Positions 48,003 to 59,809 of a stretch of DNA of 64,000 bases are shown here, piece after piece (the stretch's first letter is position 1; every line of letters starts with the position of its first letter). The DNA lies in assembly GCA_025201375.1 (NCBI GenBank), contig JAIWZP010000073.1:60267-124266 (forward strand). Direction: 5' to 3'. The notes beneath the pieces were generated by a model, which made no database searches, was not told the origin of the DNA, and saw only the letters and a program-made list of their open reading frames with translations. Position numbers and translations under genes: made by a program. The stretch comes from Gongronella butleri (lineage: Eukaryota; Mucoromycota; Mucoromycetes; Mucorales; Cunninghamellaceae).

Positions 48003-49723
48003 AAAAAAAAAAAAATTGCATTTCATCGCGCCCCTTCTTCATTTCCAATGTGTATTTTGTTTATATCATTCTCATCCATCTCTCCATCTATTAAAATGAT
48101 CATTCCAACTTACAATCATGTCTGGAGAGCGGGTGTCCTGTTTTTTTGTATTGTTTCTGTTTTGTAATTTGCTGTCCACAGATCAATTTGCGCCCTGGGT
48201 TGCATCCAAATCCACTTACAATGCGTCTTTTGAGCCTGGATTCACTGTCAATCAAGACTCGAAATGGTCACATTCGTAGTCCCAAAATATTAAAAATAAG
48301 AGGTGTCGACAAAGGTCGTATTTGGCCACCATCATCATGTTGCTTCATGTAAATGCCGGGTCACCTGAAAGTGTAAAGTACGCATTGCTCATTGCTCTTG
48401 CGTAAAATTTAACGCCGAGGGCGAGACATGTCTATGCGATGGAGAAACGCACGATTATCGTTATTTATTGTTTTTTTTTTTAATTTTTGTCCATCCGTTT
48501 ACAATTTACTAGCGAGTATGCTTAATTTGTCAGCGAGTGCCAAGCTATCTCGTTTTATGAACCTGCCCTTGCGGCACTGCGATCATTAGATCGCGCGCAA
48601 TGGCCATTTTTAAAATGGGGGATTTTCCAAGGGGTGCAGTCGAGGAATTGAAAAAGTGCGAGATTTAGGTCCTCAGATTGCCACATCATTCGACCACATG
48701 TTAGTCAACAGTCATTAACGGACAGAAATGCCATAAAAATCGGGGGGGTCCATTGGCTGGTTAATGCGTAAAACACGAAAAGCGGCGATTTTTCACATCA
48801 AGGTAAACTCAACGAGGACTGCCCGCAGCGCCTTGAAAGTGACTTCATCAGAAAGAGCCTGGGCAGATGCGTCTGTGGACAATGGCGATCATTGAGAAAT
48901 GTGATTTTTGGCATTTTTGACACGGTTTTAAAATCATATATGTTTTTCGACGCGTGATAAACCGCGTCAAGCGTTCGTGTTGTACGCGTTGTTCCTAGTT
49001 AAATCCACGCGCCTGGCGTCTCTCTTGCCAGCAGACGCGTCAGCGGGGATCCATGAGCGCGTTTTCCCCGTGCAATCCGCGTTTGAAGTTTAAGCTAAAA
49101 TCTCGAATGGCTCACTAACCTGCAGGTCGATCCCACTGTGTTTTGGCATTGTCCATGGTTTCTCCATGCAGCATTTCTTGTGTGCAAGTTTGGTGTGATT
49201 CTGCGAACCTGTTTTTTCGATTTCTCCTCGGCTGCTTAAATCAGATCATTTTTTAATTTTCATGTAGCACGCTTCCAATGCACTTTTGACATCTGCATGC
49301 TTAAGTATACTAGGGGTTTCTCGCTTGCCAATACACATTACGATGTGTTTCGCGAGCTTGCATTGCCTGGCTGGCCAGCCGCTGCCAATTTTTGGCTGCA
49401 ATCAGCTCTTTATAGAGCATCTCTTGACAAACGCGTCCAAATGGTTACAAAATTGAAACAGAGGAGAAGAGAGGTTCCAAGACCAACAACGGCATGAACC
49501 AAAAGGATGACGTGGCTGATGAGAAAATTACCATTTGAGCTGATTTATTCCTGTATTGATGTTTTTATTGATTGCGGAAGTTCTTTCTCGGACCTCAGGC
49601 CCGAAATACGAACCCTTGCGTCCGCAATACCAGGTCTAGGCACTAATCCCTCCCCTTTTGTGCATAGCGATCCATAGCAGAAAAATCCACGGACGGGTTT
49701 ATTATATACAAATCAATTTAGTG
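48003..49723. other. Intergenic with dispersed repeat copy C
   Basis: Convergent space between LTV1 and the Nudix gene. It holds repeat copy C at 48560-49450. Nothing recognisable in 48060-48550. 49560-49640 has an antisense tRNA-like sentence that does not fold convincingly. Confidence 0.5.
48560..49450 (+). repeat. Dispersed repeat, copy C
   Basis: Parallel to copy A with shared blocks: GGATTTTCCAAGGGG, CCTCAGATTGCCAC, TTCATCAGAAAGAGC, GACACGGTTTTAAAATCATA, CGACGCGTGATAAACCGCGT, AGACGCGTCAGCG, TGTGATTCTGCGAACC, and further on TTGCATTGCCTGGCTGG and AGCATCTCTTGACAA. Confidence 0.75.
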
Positions 49724-50900
49724 TTACAAACGCGACTTTTCGGCCACGACATCAGTGACGGCGAATTCAAAGAGTTGCTGGGACATGCGCAGCGTCAGAC
49801 CCCACAGGATGACCGGCATTTCTTGCTCGTCTTGCACGGGTAGCACGATCGACGGCACCTGGATCTTGTTTTCCGACGCTAGCGGCCATCGCTCGCGGCG
49901 CTCGTGATTGCGCAGCGCCCATGGGTCGAAATTGAACAGCTCCGCGTGCAGCAGGTACTTTAGACTGATCCCTGTTCGATGATGAATATGAAAAAAGGGG
50001 GGTCAGCATGCTATTTAGAGCGGAATTGCGTTTTTGGATGACAAGCGCGTACAGTAGACGGCGGCAACCTCTGAATCCTGGATGGCCAGGGGTGGCGTCA
50101 CGGGGCTAATTTGGAGGAACACTGTGCGCAACAAAAGAAGGGGGTGGGTGGGACAATGAAAAGATGAATAAGGCGTGCCGATCGGTGTTCCCCCCCCCCC
50201 AATGGCCCACACCATGTGGGGTGGGGGTGTTTTATGGTTTTTCCGCTCCATTTCTCCTTACCAAAAGGCACAACAACCAGTTCCTTGTACACCTGTTTGT
50301 CATCCAATTTGCCCAATTGCAGAAAATTGGTCGTGTCCGTCAAATCCAGGCCAATTTCCTCATGGACCTCACGCGTGGCCGTCTCCACATCCTTGGTATC
50401 CTCGGGCTCGTTTTTGCCGCCCGGAAACGCCACCTAAAAGCCGATCAGCCCACTGGGGACGTTGCCATCATCACATGCAAAAGCAAAGAAAAATGCGTGC
50501 GCTTTGATTTTTTTGTTTCTTTTTGCTCACCTGGCCGGACCATACGTCCCCCTTTCGCTTCGCACGCTGGATGTACAGGATTTCCAAGTGGCCTGGGGTG
50601 TCTTGCCATTGTTTTAGGACGTCCAGCGGGTGCGTTGGCGTGGATGACGGTGATTCCGTATGTAATACCGCATCATCCGGCGGCGTCGTGGCGTGCCACC
50701 GTAGAATGGCGACCACCGCGGCTCGACGAGGATACTGGGCTGGCGACGTGATATTCAGCACGCCTTTGGTTTGCAAGTTTTCACACAAGTTGCGCAAATC
50801 TTTTCAAATATCAGAATTGGACCGCTTGGTCAGCACAAACGTCGCGTCGTGGGTCACTCACTGTGCTCCTCTCTACAGGCAACTTACTCGCTAGGGACAT
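49724..50900 (-). CDS. PCD1: Nudix hydrolase, CoA-diphosphatase type (Pcd1/NUDT7-8)
   Basis: Cleaves CoA and its derivatives to acyl-phosphopantetheine and 3',5'-ADP in this family (peroxisome or mitochondrion). ATG 50900-50898 (MSLA, then an intron after 13 coding bases). Exon 2 holds NLCENLQTKGVLNI and YPRRAAVVAILRW. The join between exons gives GQ|VAFPGGKNEPED, and the Nudix box follows: GGKNEPEDTKDVETATREVH with EEIGLDL. Exons then encode KQVYKELVVVPFG, ISPVTPPLAIQDSEVAAVY and the C-terminal GLTLRMSQQLFEF. A Ser/Thr/Pro-rich insert sits before the box. About 260 residues. No clear SKL-type tail (ends EKSRL, which resembles a weak PTS1, S-R-L). That tail could be a peroxisomal signal. Confidence 0.85.
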
Positions 50901-51146
50901 GGTGGGCGGTCGACGCAACTGAAAAAGACAAAAAAGAAAAGAAAAGAAAAGAAAAAAGCGGGGCGGGGCAAAAAATGCATGAACTTAAAAACCAAGCGGG
51001 GCCATTCACACCCCGATGGGGGCAGGTGATGACTGATGGTTTTTTTTAATTACGAGCGTGTGGGGAATTTGGGGAAAGGGTTGGAAAATTACAAGGTGGA
51101 GTAGAAACGTATAAATAATCTATGTAGCATGGGCCAAAATAAATAC

Positions 51147-53511
51147 TTAGAGGTGATCAATTGATGGCTTTTGCGGCGCTGGGTCAAACATGGGTCTGTG
51201 GTCGCGTTGGTACTCCACGCCATAGGGCTTGACGGCGGCCTCGCCGTGGGCATCGGTCATTTCGGCATCGTGGTCATTGTCGTGTGCGGCGTCGCCCACG
51301 GGTTTGAGTGCCAGGGCGGTCATGGACGCCATGGTGGGCGCGGCATTGTCCGGCTTTTGCGCAAGGCTGTTGAACGATTGCGACGTGAGCGTCGTGGACC
51401 CGTCCTGGCTAAATGTTTGGAACGGTGGCCTATCTGGCTTGTCCGATGACGGAAGAAGCTCGTGATCGCTGTTTGTGCCCTCGCCGCCAGGGAATAGGGG
51501 CTCGCTAAAGCCCGTGGGCGGCGCACCTGGATGGAACAAGATCCCACGGCGGTATTGCCGATAAATCCAAAAGCCAGCACCACCCAGCAATAGGGCCTGT
51601 GGGAAAAATAGTGGGAAAAGGGGAAGAAAAGAACGGAAAAAAAATGAGAAAGGCGAACGATTGGGCGCGTCGCGCCGCCTTTTTTCTTTCTCTTACTCCG
51701 ACGACGCCGCCGACAATGGCGCCAGCCATGGCACCCGTGCTGAGAGAACTGCTGTCCGAGCCATTGGGTCCATTGCCATGGCTGCCGGGTGGCGTGCCAT
51801 TGGTGAGGAATTGAGCGCCCCAGTACATGTTTTGTGTGTTCTCAATGTTGGCAAAGTACATGTCATTGAGCGGGGTGTTCTTGGCATTGGAGCCGAACCC
51901 GATGAGCATCCACTTGTCATTGTAATTGACAGCGATGTGCGAGGACCGCGGACCGGCACCATTGTTGCCGGAAATGTCGGTGGACCGCCACGAAAACGTC
52001 GAAAGATCCAAAATCGCTACATAGCCCCATTGGATGTACCCGCCCTGCACATTGTTCCCGCCGTAGCTGATGATCTCGTTGGTCCGATTGACTAAAAATT
52101 TCATAAAACGCGTCAGTATCATCTCATTTACACGATTTTGAGCCAAAAACTAGCGCCGCTGTCTTTTTTTTTTTTTTTACCATAGATGCATGTGTGGCCG
52201 CTGCGTGGTGGCGGGATGCTGCCGGGCTGGACGTTGATCTGTTTCCAAGCAGTGGCCTGCGTGTCAAAGGCAAAGATCTCGTCCATGGGCGCGTATTGTG
52301 TACAATCCATGGTATCGATCGCAGTGTACATGCAATCGCGCCCGCCAATGTAGTAGATGACGCCCGCCGACGATATCACCGACGCCATGTAGCTGCGTTT
52401 CATCCATCTGTTTTGATCCACCATGTCGTACGCGCTCGTGCTCCAGGTGTATGCCTTTTTAAGAGAAAAAGTGAGATCAGCACGCTCGTCCAAAAATAGA
52501 ATCGAGACGATTGCAGGCAAAACCGGTGCAAGGGAAGTCCATCTCTCTCTTTCCCCTCTCTTTGCTCGCCCCTCTTGCAGAGCCCGGCCGCCATTTGTCG
52601 CATGACCATTGCCTTTTTCACTCGCTGCACGCATCCAACAGCTGCGGATCGCCCACGCAATCTATACAACGAAGCATTACCGATGTGCTCAAGATATCAA
52701 AGGTGGCTCTGGCGTTGGTCGCGCCGGCGGCAATGGTCGACGACCCATCCCACACCCATAGCCTGCCGCTATTGTCCATTGATCCAACAATCGTCAGCCG
52801 CGTAAAGTTGGCATTGCCACTACTTGTTTTTGTAAGACAGAGAGAGAAAAGAGGCAATGAGATGCAGGTCACCTCCTTTTTTTTTCTTTTTTAGTTGCTT
52901 CCTTGGGGTGCTTTGCTTTTTTTTTACACTTTGCCAAAAAACGAGCCATTGAGGTTGACGGGGCTGGCCAAGTTTGTGGGGATCGCCTGCCAGCTGTTCT
53001 GTGCCGCGTTGTACAGCGTTGTCAGGTTCGTTAATTGAATCGGATTCGTATTGTTGCCGGCGCCACCTGGAGAGAAAAAAAAATATTGAGAAAAAAAAAG
53101 GGGGGAGACCTTTATTTGGTTCGTACCGATGATCACGTAGGCAGATGCATTCACAGGCACCATAGCAAACGCGGCGTTTGGCTCGAGAGCAAAATCGGAT
53201 GGTGGCGGGACGGCCTGCCACTGGAAGTTGGATGTGTCGAAATTGACGCTTAAATCAAGCGAATAGTGCGTGTTGTATGTCGTGATGTTGTTTAGAGCGC
53301 CCGTGTCTGAGCCGCCGTAGCAGTACAGTGTCTTTTGAAGCACCACACACCCTGCAACAAATAACAACAAAAAAAAAAGGGGAGGAATGAGCACAATGAA
53401 AATCGCAGATTACCCGCTCGATGGCAGCTTACCGACGCGCGCCATTGGTGTTGGCGTGATGGCCCGAGCCGCTGTGGCCAGCATCAGCAAGACCGGAAAA
53501 TGAAGAAGCAT
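51147..53511 (-). CDS. Kelch-repeat single-pass membrane protein
   Basis: The signal peptide from ATG 53511-53509 is MLLHFPVLLMLATAARA. The ectodomain has kelch-type blades: LYCYGGSDTGALNNITTYN, TTLYNAAQNSWQAIP, VIYYIGGRDCMY with FAFDTQATAWKQIN and PPPRSGHTCIYG, IISYGGNNVQGGY with LSTFSWRSTD and GPRSSHIAV, and a WMLIGFGSN blade. A transmembrane helix at about 51560-51735 is split by an intron (GAMAGAIVGGVVG then LLLGGAGFWIYRQYRRG). A 130-residue soluble tail follows. Asn-x-Ser/Thr sites are frequent. This kelch/galactose-oxidase-like surface architecture is known from fungi. Role not assignable. At least seven exons; edges in 52600-53000 are uncertain. Confidence 0.75.
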
Positions 53512-54037
53512 GCAAAAAGTTGTGTGTGGGGCGAAAAAAAAAATAAAGTAAAAACGAAAGAAAAAGGCAAAAATAAAAGCAACACAAACCTTGATCTTTT
53601 TTTTTTTTTTTGTTCGAGGGCCGTGACACAATTGCCACAGTGGAAAAGCCGTGTGTGACATGCCTTCAATTCAGGGACACACCCATGGTTCATTTCGCAG
53701 GGAGCCTGCCGCGCCTCACTTGCGCCATCTTCGCCCACGACGATCCACAGGCTCTATCCTTTGGCCGTGTGCGCCCAATTCTGATGAAAAATCCATATTC
53801 TCGGCACGATCTTGGAGGGATGCACCCAAAAAAAAATATTACGAAAACAGATAAAAACTAGAAAGTGGGCTTCGCAAAAGACGATTTTGGCATAGCAGTG
53901 ATCGTCGGAGGCCGCAGGGCGGGGAGCTCGGAATGAGGAAATACCTCTCTTTTTTTCGAAGGGCCGGGGGTACTTGAGCTTGCGTTTTTCTTCACTTTTT
54001 TTTTCCACGTCTTTCCTTCTTTTTGCCTGTCCTTCCT
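53512..54037. promoter_or_regulatory. Divergent promoter, kelch gene / frataxin
   Basis: 526 bp between start codons, with A/T homopolymers next to both starts. No coding exon supported. Confidence 0.45.
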
Positions 54038-54840
54038 ATGTTATCACAAGGCACACGAGCGCTTGGCACGGCCGCGCGCCAATTCACACGGCACACATAC
54101 CACCGTGCCGCCGCTGTCACGTCCCTGACACGATCGCACGTCATTTCAGCGTCGCCTCGCGCGGCCGTCACCACCCGTCACTTGCCGATCACCCGCCTCG
54201 CCTTACTACACACGTCCCGGTCCTGCCTGACGACGTACCAGCAAGCGTAAGCACTCCTGATAGATTTAATTGGAGAGAGAAAGAGAGGAATTGGGCGAGA
54301 ATTAATGCTGTTTTTTTTTACCCAGCGATGTGCCAATTGAGCGGTACCACCGCATTGCCGATGTGACCCTGGACGTCATGGTCGACAATCTCGAGGCTGC
54401 GGGCGAGGAGGTCGAGATTGACGGCTTTGATTTGGAGTACTCGGTAAGAAAATTAGCTTTTTTTTTTTTTTTTGTTCTTTGTGATAGATAAGGGATGCTG
54501 ATCGGTTTTGATATAGCAAGGAGTCATGACGCTGAAGCTTGGTGCTCATGGCACGTACGTGATCAACAAGCAGCCGCCCAACAAGCAGATCTGGCTGTCG
54601 TCGCCCAAGAGGTACGGATTTTAGCTAAGAAAAACACGGGATTTCAATTGATTTGGCGCACTGATGTCCGTCTTTTTTTTTTTTAGTGGGCCCAAGCGAT
54701 TTGACTATGACGACGCGCAGCACAAGTGGTTCTATCAGCGCGACAATTCCACGCTGGACGGTCTGCTAAATGACGAGCTGAATGGCATCCTGGGCGATGA
54801 TATTGACGTGCTTGAAGGACTAGACACGGATGAGCTGTGA
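54038..54840 (+). CDS. YFH1: Frataxin, mitochondrial iron-sulfur cluster assembly
   Basis: Stimulates sulfur transfer during Fe-S cluster assembly in the matrix. The Arg/Ser/Ala-rich presequence from ATG 54038 ([20 protein letters not shown]) lacks acidic residues. The mature frataxin fold follows: the acidic first helix [48 protein letters not shown], then [10 protein letters not shown], the signature strand, [10 protein letters not shown] and [12 protein letters not shown]. Exons about 54038-54247, 54329-54442, 54518-54612 and 54688-54840. The C-terminal extension ([17 protein letters not shown]) is acidic. About 190 residues, normal. Confidence 0.94.
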
Positions 54841-54991
54841 ATTTGAATTCATTAAACGGCTCATTTCTTTGCATTTTCATCTATCAAAGCGATAACGAGG
54901 GAGGTGGACGGAGCCATTGTAGAAAAAAATAAGGAGTGAAAATGAAAAAAAAAAAACAAATTACACGATGGGAGGGGATTTATTAGTGGGG

Positions 54992-55863
54992 TTAACGATC
55001 TCTACTGCTTGGGCCGGCATAATTCTTCTTGCCAAGGTCAAAGGGAATATATCTGTACTTGATCATGTGCTTGATTTGGCGGCGCATCGTGATGGCAAAC
55101 AGAATGCAGAAATACACGAGCAAAATCGGCCAATAGACGGGGATGTCAAAGACGCGGAACAGGCTACAAAAGAGCGCAATGCACGTCGCCTTGGTCACCG
55201 AGTACCTGATGCATGACAAAAAAAAATGGGCATCAGTGGGACCCGCGCGTCGCATTCCTCACTCTCCTTCCCCTTTTTTTCTGCCTTACCAAAACTTGAA
55301 TTCGGGGAGACGTCGAATGAATGGCTTGAATTCCTCGTCGTTCTTCATGGGCAAGCTGGGACCCTCCTCCATTTCCGTTTCTTGCTCGTCCAAGTCCATT
55401 GACGGGTCAATTTTGGGCGTCAGGAATGCAAGGAACAAATTGAGCATGTAAATGCCAAGCGCATAGCTACACATACAAAAGAACAATGAGCCCACGAACT
55501 AAAGGCGACCCTATGCCAAGGACCGCGCGCTCAGAGCCGCCGGTGCCCGCCGCCAAAAGAGCTCTTACGTGACAATATACCAGCCTTCCGCCAGCACGAC
55601 GCGCAACAAGAACAACACAAGCAACCCTGCCGTGGCCATCCAGCGGTACTGTGCATAGGGCGTCACCTCATCTAAGAAATGTTGAAACCTCTGTCAAAAA
55701 AGAAAAAAAAAAAAAAACGGCGAGGTGAGCTTTTTGATGGCGGTCTGATGCTTTTTTTTCGCTCTTGTCTATTGCCAGGGCCCCAACTTACGCGCTCCAG
55801 CTGCGTCTTTTGTTGTAGCAGGTTATTGGTCGTGCCCTCTGTTTCACCCGCAATATCGTTCAT
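54992..55863 (-). CDS. RER1: RER1, retrieval receptor for ER membrane proteins
   Basis: Golgi four-helix protein that returns escaped ER membrane proteins in COPI vesicles. ATG 55863-55861 ([20 protein letters not shown]), then [20 protein letters not shown], the first helix pair [20 protein letters not shown], and [20 protein letters not shown], a family hallmark. Then [40 protein letters not shown], and the tail [20 protein letters not shown] with YIPFDLGKK. Four exons. About 195 residues. The stop is 54992-54994, 152 bp past the frataxin stop, so the two genes converge. Confidence 0.94.
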
Positions 55864-58743
55864 GAGATCGGAAAATGAGAAAAAAAAGACGAAACGAAAA
55901 AAAGAGGGAAAAAGAAAAAGGAAAAAGGGCCAAGAAACAAAAAGGCCATCTGATATTGAGTGGGCCCAGAAACCTGCCAATTGATTTCAGGGCCCGGCCG
56001 GTCGGCCCGCCCTGCCGACTTCAAATGGCCCCTTTCCACATGAAATTGACAGGTGGCCAATTTCCTGGGATTCCACCGCCTCCTTTTTGTGTTGGCCCAC
56101 GTTTAGCAATGATACTGGTTGCGACCACAACAGATGCCACAAACAAAAATACCAAAAAAAAGCAAGTGACCTGCACCTCACCCGATGCCCTGCTTGCCTT
56201 GTTCATGCATGCACCTATCATATGGCCTACGCGCCAAAGCGCAATACAGTAATAATAAACCAAAGGGACATCGAACAGCGACTTCTCATCTGCAAGAGCG
56301 GCGCGTAGAAAAAAAAAAAAGGTGGACTGACCTTGGAAGACATCGATTTTTCGCGGTTTTGCGTTTTTCGCGTGCCTTGTTGTCGCTACACGACCACCCT
56401 TTTCAACAGCACAAACTACACTGGACGGGCGTCATGCGCTACAATTTGGTTGCTTTCGGCGTCTCAGGGGCCGCCACTGCAGGACCTGTGAAGCCATGAT
56501 GCCTTGATGGTTGATGCCCAGAAGCAACACGAATTCCATGCCAAAAGAATGAGCAACAAGCGGAAAATGCTTAACGATTGACAAAAACTAGTATTTTGCA
56601 GATTTGCACGCAAAAATAGTGTCATCCTGCATTTTTTAATCACATTTCACATTGGACAGTTTCTGGCGCTTGCGATCATTTCAATACTTGAAGCATTGCG
56701 CTAAATTGCACAAAAAAGTGCACATTTGACTTTTGAAAACGATACTGTAGTACAACAGTAAAGCGTGTTTTTCTGACTTTGTCGGTCTGCTGTACCTCCA
56801 GAATTTTTTTTACAGCCTAGCTGCCCACCAACGATTTCCGCGTCGCGGCGTAATCTACGACCCAATGCTCAGGATAGGACCACCCGATTTTTTTTGGACT
56901 CGAAATTTCCAAAAACGTCAGATTTGTTCTCTTTTGCATTCGCTTCGCCACCCGCTTGGTCGACCCCGCTCAAAAATAGCCGCATCGCATTCAGCGCAAA
57001 ATTTGCAACAAATTTTCTTAAACCCCCAAAGCGCTACGACCACTTTTGAAAAACTCAGGGGTCACTCAGGGGTCACACATTTCAATCTCAGAAATGCCAA
57101 ATTTGTGAAATTTCGAGCTCCGAGTGATCAATGCATCCCAAACAGGTAACCCCGACAATTTCCTATTGGCAGACAAAATGGCAGGTCACCCCGAAACTAA
57201 TACTGTAAGAAAAATGCCCAAAGAGTGACGCATGAACAACGATCGACTGAGAAAATCGCCTGCTTTGGTGCGAACTTTTTTTGCAAAATTTAAGGCTTGA
57301 GACTTCCAAATTAAGTGCCTGGATTGCATGGAATTTTATTTTTTTCATTTTTTTTATTTTTTTTTATTTTTTATTTTGCACTTTTTTTGTGGTGAGTGGG
57401 CAGCAAGCTGGTGAAATGACCGATGCAAAAAGTTAAATCCGAAGCTAGCGCACTGAAATTCATCCCATTAGATGCTTTGCTCCCTTGTTTGTTAGTAAAA
57501 CTGTCATAAAAATCACAGGTTTATTAGACCGTTGTCGAGCAAATCGCCATTTAAGAACTTCTCAAATAAAGCAGTTTTCTCTGTCAGTTTTGATCCGATC
57601 GCGGTGAAACAGGTCTTAAATTCCACAGAGACTCAGCAGCTGCATTTGATATGTTAAAAGCATTGAGGATTGTTTTTCCAGTTGTCGAGAAAAGTAGGGT
57701 TGAAAATTAATCCAATCTTTGATCGACTTTTGCAAGCGTGCAAAGTTCGTCCATATTGAATGGGCAAACAATCTGAAAATGACATCCGAATGCGTCTCTT
57801 TCGACTGTTGCTATTTTCACCGCGATCCACAAAATATTTCGAGATCATAAGCTAAATTTGTGAAAATATCGGCATTTTGGATTCATTTGCCCAAGGACCA
57901 AGCCGACCTCTGATTTTTGAGAGTTTGTAGGAACTACGGTACAGTACAGTAGACACCCGAAATAACTTACAGTAATGTATAGGTTTGGGGAGGCGACCCA
58001 ACCATGGTTTGTGGCCTTTAAGACTTTATTTGTGAAAATCATGCAAAAATTGCCAACTTTCTAAAATTGTCGACAACGGCCTACTGTAATTACCCACTCG
58101 CTTTTAACGTTTCTTTATAAATTGGCGTGCCAAAATTACGTCATGGCTATTTTTGGAACCGATCCAATTATGGTTTGTAGCTGTCAGCATTGCATTTGTG
58201 AAAATTCGTGAAATCAGCGCATATCTGGACAACGGCCAGAGTGACCTCTGGTTTTTATTTTTTCTGAAAAGAGGCGCGTTAAAAATTACATCTGATGCCA
58301 AGTTTGGGAATGATTGAAGCAGCACGATTTCACCGCGAAATGATTTTTAAAAAACGCGCCACAGCCAAATTTCCAGCAATGTCAAGTTGCTCGCCGAGTC
58401 AGCTGATCAATGTCGGTATTTTAATTTTTTCTGAAAAGAGAGGAGCCAAATCCTATACTGTATGTGGGAAAGTTTCGTGGCGCTGCAATGAATTCTTGGT
58501 GGTGAAATGATTTTTTTCGAATTTGGAAAAAAAAAGTTGGTCAGGTCAAAATGCATCTGGAGGGTCCCCCGCTTGAGAGGTTCAAGCCCAGCCAGAGAAT
58601 CCAAATCCGTTTGGCGATCTACACCCCAGCACCGTAAGAGTCATTTCTTTAGATGCATCAACCTTGGTTTTCTAAGCAAATCTGCAATAAGAATTGGCGG
58701 TCGACTTGGCCGTTGCCGAGAAAATAGGGATGTATGCCAGAAT
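55864..58743. repeat. Repeat-rich intergenic block left of the A+T-rich element
   Basis: No gene recognised. Diverged repeats: 56590-56710 resembles 6205-6345. Three degraded copies of a unit (ATTTGTGAAAAT then ...GACCTCTG..TTTTT or ACAACGGCC) occur at 57852-57922, 58026-58085 and 58195-58258. 58312-58363 resembles 18672-18722. TACTGTA/TACAGTA heptamers are frequent (for example 56744, 57203, 57945, 58082, 58456). 57337-57380 is a T-rich tract. Confidence 0.6.
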
Positions 58744-58831
58744 AATTGACAAGTTTAAATCGGAGTTTTAAATCGTGCATAAGTAAAATGGCAAAATTGA
58801 ATTTCTATTTATTTAAAAATATGTTCTTTAA

Positions 58832-59704
58832 ATGTTTAGTGAACCTTACATAAATTTGAAAGACTTATTTCATGATGAAGAAAAAGCTTTGTTATATTTA
58901 ATTGAAAATAATTATGTAAATAAATACGAAAAATGTCCAACTTGCAACGAAGATACTCAGTTATATTTGAAAATGAAAGTATATAGATGTAAAAATTATA
59001 AATGTCGCAGAGCATATTCGCCTATGCGTGGTACAATCTTTTCTAAATTGAAATTACCATTAAATATTCAATTACATTTATTAAATTATTTTCTTCTAAA
59101 AATGCCCAATAGTAGTATTGCAACTACTTTAGATATAAGTAGAACTACAGTCACCTTATATAATAAATTATTCAGAAAATACTTGAAAGATAAACAATAC
59201 TTTCATAAAGAAAGAAAAATTGGTGGTGAAGATAAAATTGTTGAAATGGATGAAACGAAACTCTCAAAAAGAAAATATAATAAAGGTCATCGTGTTGAAG
59301 GTGTTTGGATTATAGGTGGAGTTGAAAGAAGTATGGAGAAAAATAAAATTAAAGGAGAAAGATTGTTTTTATTGCCAATTGAAAAGAGAGATACAGAAAA
59401 TATAGATAATATTGTTAAAAAGTTTGTCATTCCTGGTACCACAATTTATACAGATTGCTGGAAAGGCTATAATAACTTAAAAAATATAGGATATAAACAT
59501 CAAACTGTTAACCATAAGAAGCATTTTAAAGATCCTATAACAAATGTTCATACTAATACTATTGAAGGATTATGGAATGGGTTAAAATATGGCTTAGTTC
59601 CAAGAAATAGAACCAGGCAAGGAATTTTATTGCATCTTTATGAATACAGATGGAGGAAGAGAAATAAAAGAAAAAATTTGTGGATGCAATTTCTAAAAGA
59701 TTAA
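58832..59704 (+). CDS. IS1595/ISXO2-like (Merlin) DDE transposase
   Basis: 290 residues, uninterrupted. The N-terminal zinc ribbon has Cys35-PT-Cys38 and Cys53-KNYK-Cys58. A helix-turn-helix follows (MPNSSIATTLDISRTTVTLY). The DDE core has Asp140 in VEMDETKLSKRK, Asp208 in IYTDCWKGYNNL, and a third acidic residue Glu245 in HTNTIEGLWNGLK. The preceding H-x-x-HFKDPITNVHTN is the family's typical lead-in. This zinc-ribbon plus HTNxIE arrangement is that of IS1595 transposases in bacteria and of Merlin transposons in eukaryotes. All catalytic residues are present, so it may be active or recent. Codon use (AAA, ATT, TTA) differs sharply from the host genes, which suggests transfer from an A+T-rich genome. 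Source unknown. Confidence 0.9.
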   Translation: MFSEPYINLKDLFHDEEKALLYLIENNYVNKYEKCPTCNEDTQLYLKMKVYRCKNYKCRRAYSPMRGTIFSKLKLPLNIQLHLLNYFLLKMPNSSIATTLDISRTTVTLYNKLFRKYLKDKQYFHKERKIGGEDKIVEMDETKLSKRKYNKGHRVEGVWIIGGVERSMEKNKIKGERLFLLPIEKRDTENIDNIVKKFVIPGTTIYTDCWKGYNNLKNIGYKHQTVNHKKHFKDPITNVHTNTIEGLWNGLKYGLVPRNRTRQGILLHLYEYRWRKRNKRKNLWMQFLKD

Positions 59705-59809
59705 TAATAAATAAAATAAAATAAAATTGAATATTATTTTACTAAAAAATTGATTCGATCTCTAATAAACAAGATTTAGATACTGCATTTTTAAAATACA
59801 AGATCTAAA

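Noticed and set aside
49560..49645. tRNA-like sequence on the minus strand (GGGTTCGTATTTC resembling a B box, TTAGTGCCTAGA resembling an A box)
   Set aside because: I could not form a proper T stem or acceptor stem, so it is not called a tRNA. It might be a decayed tRNA or SINE head.
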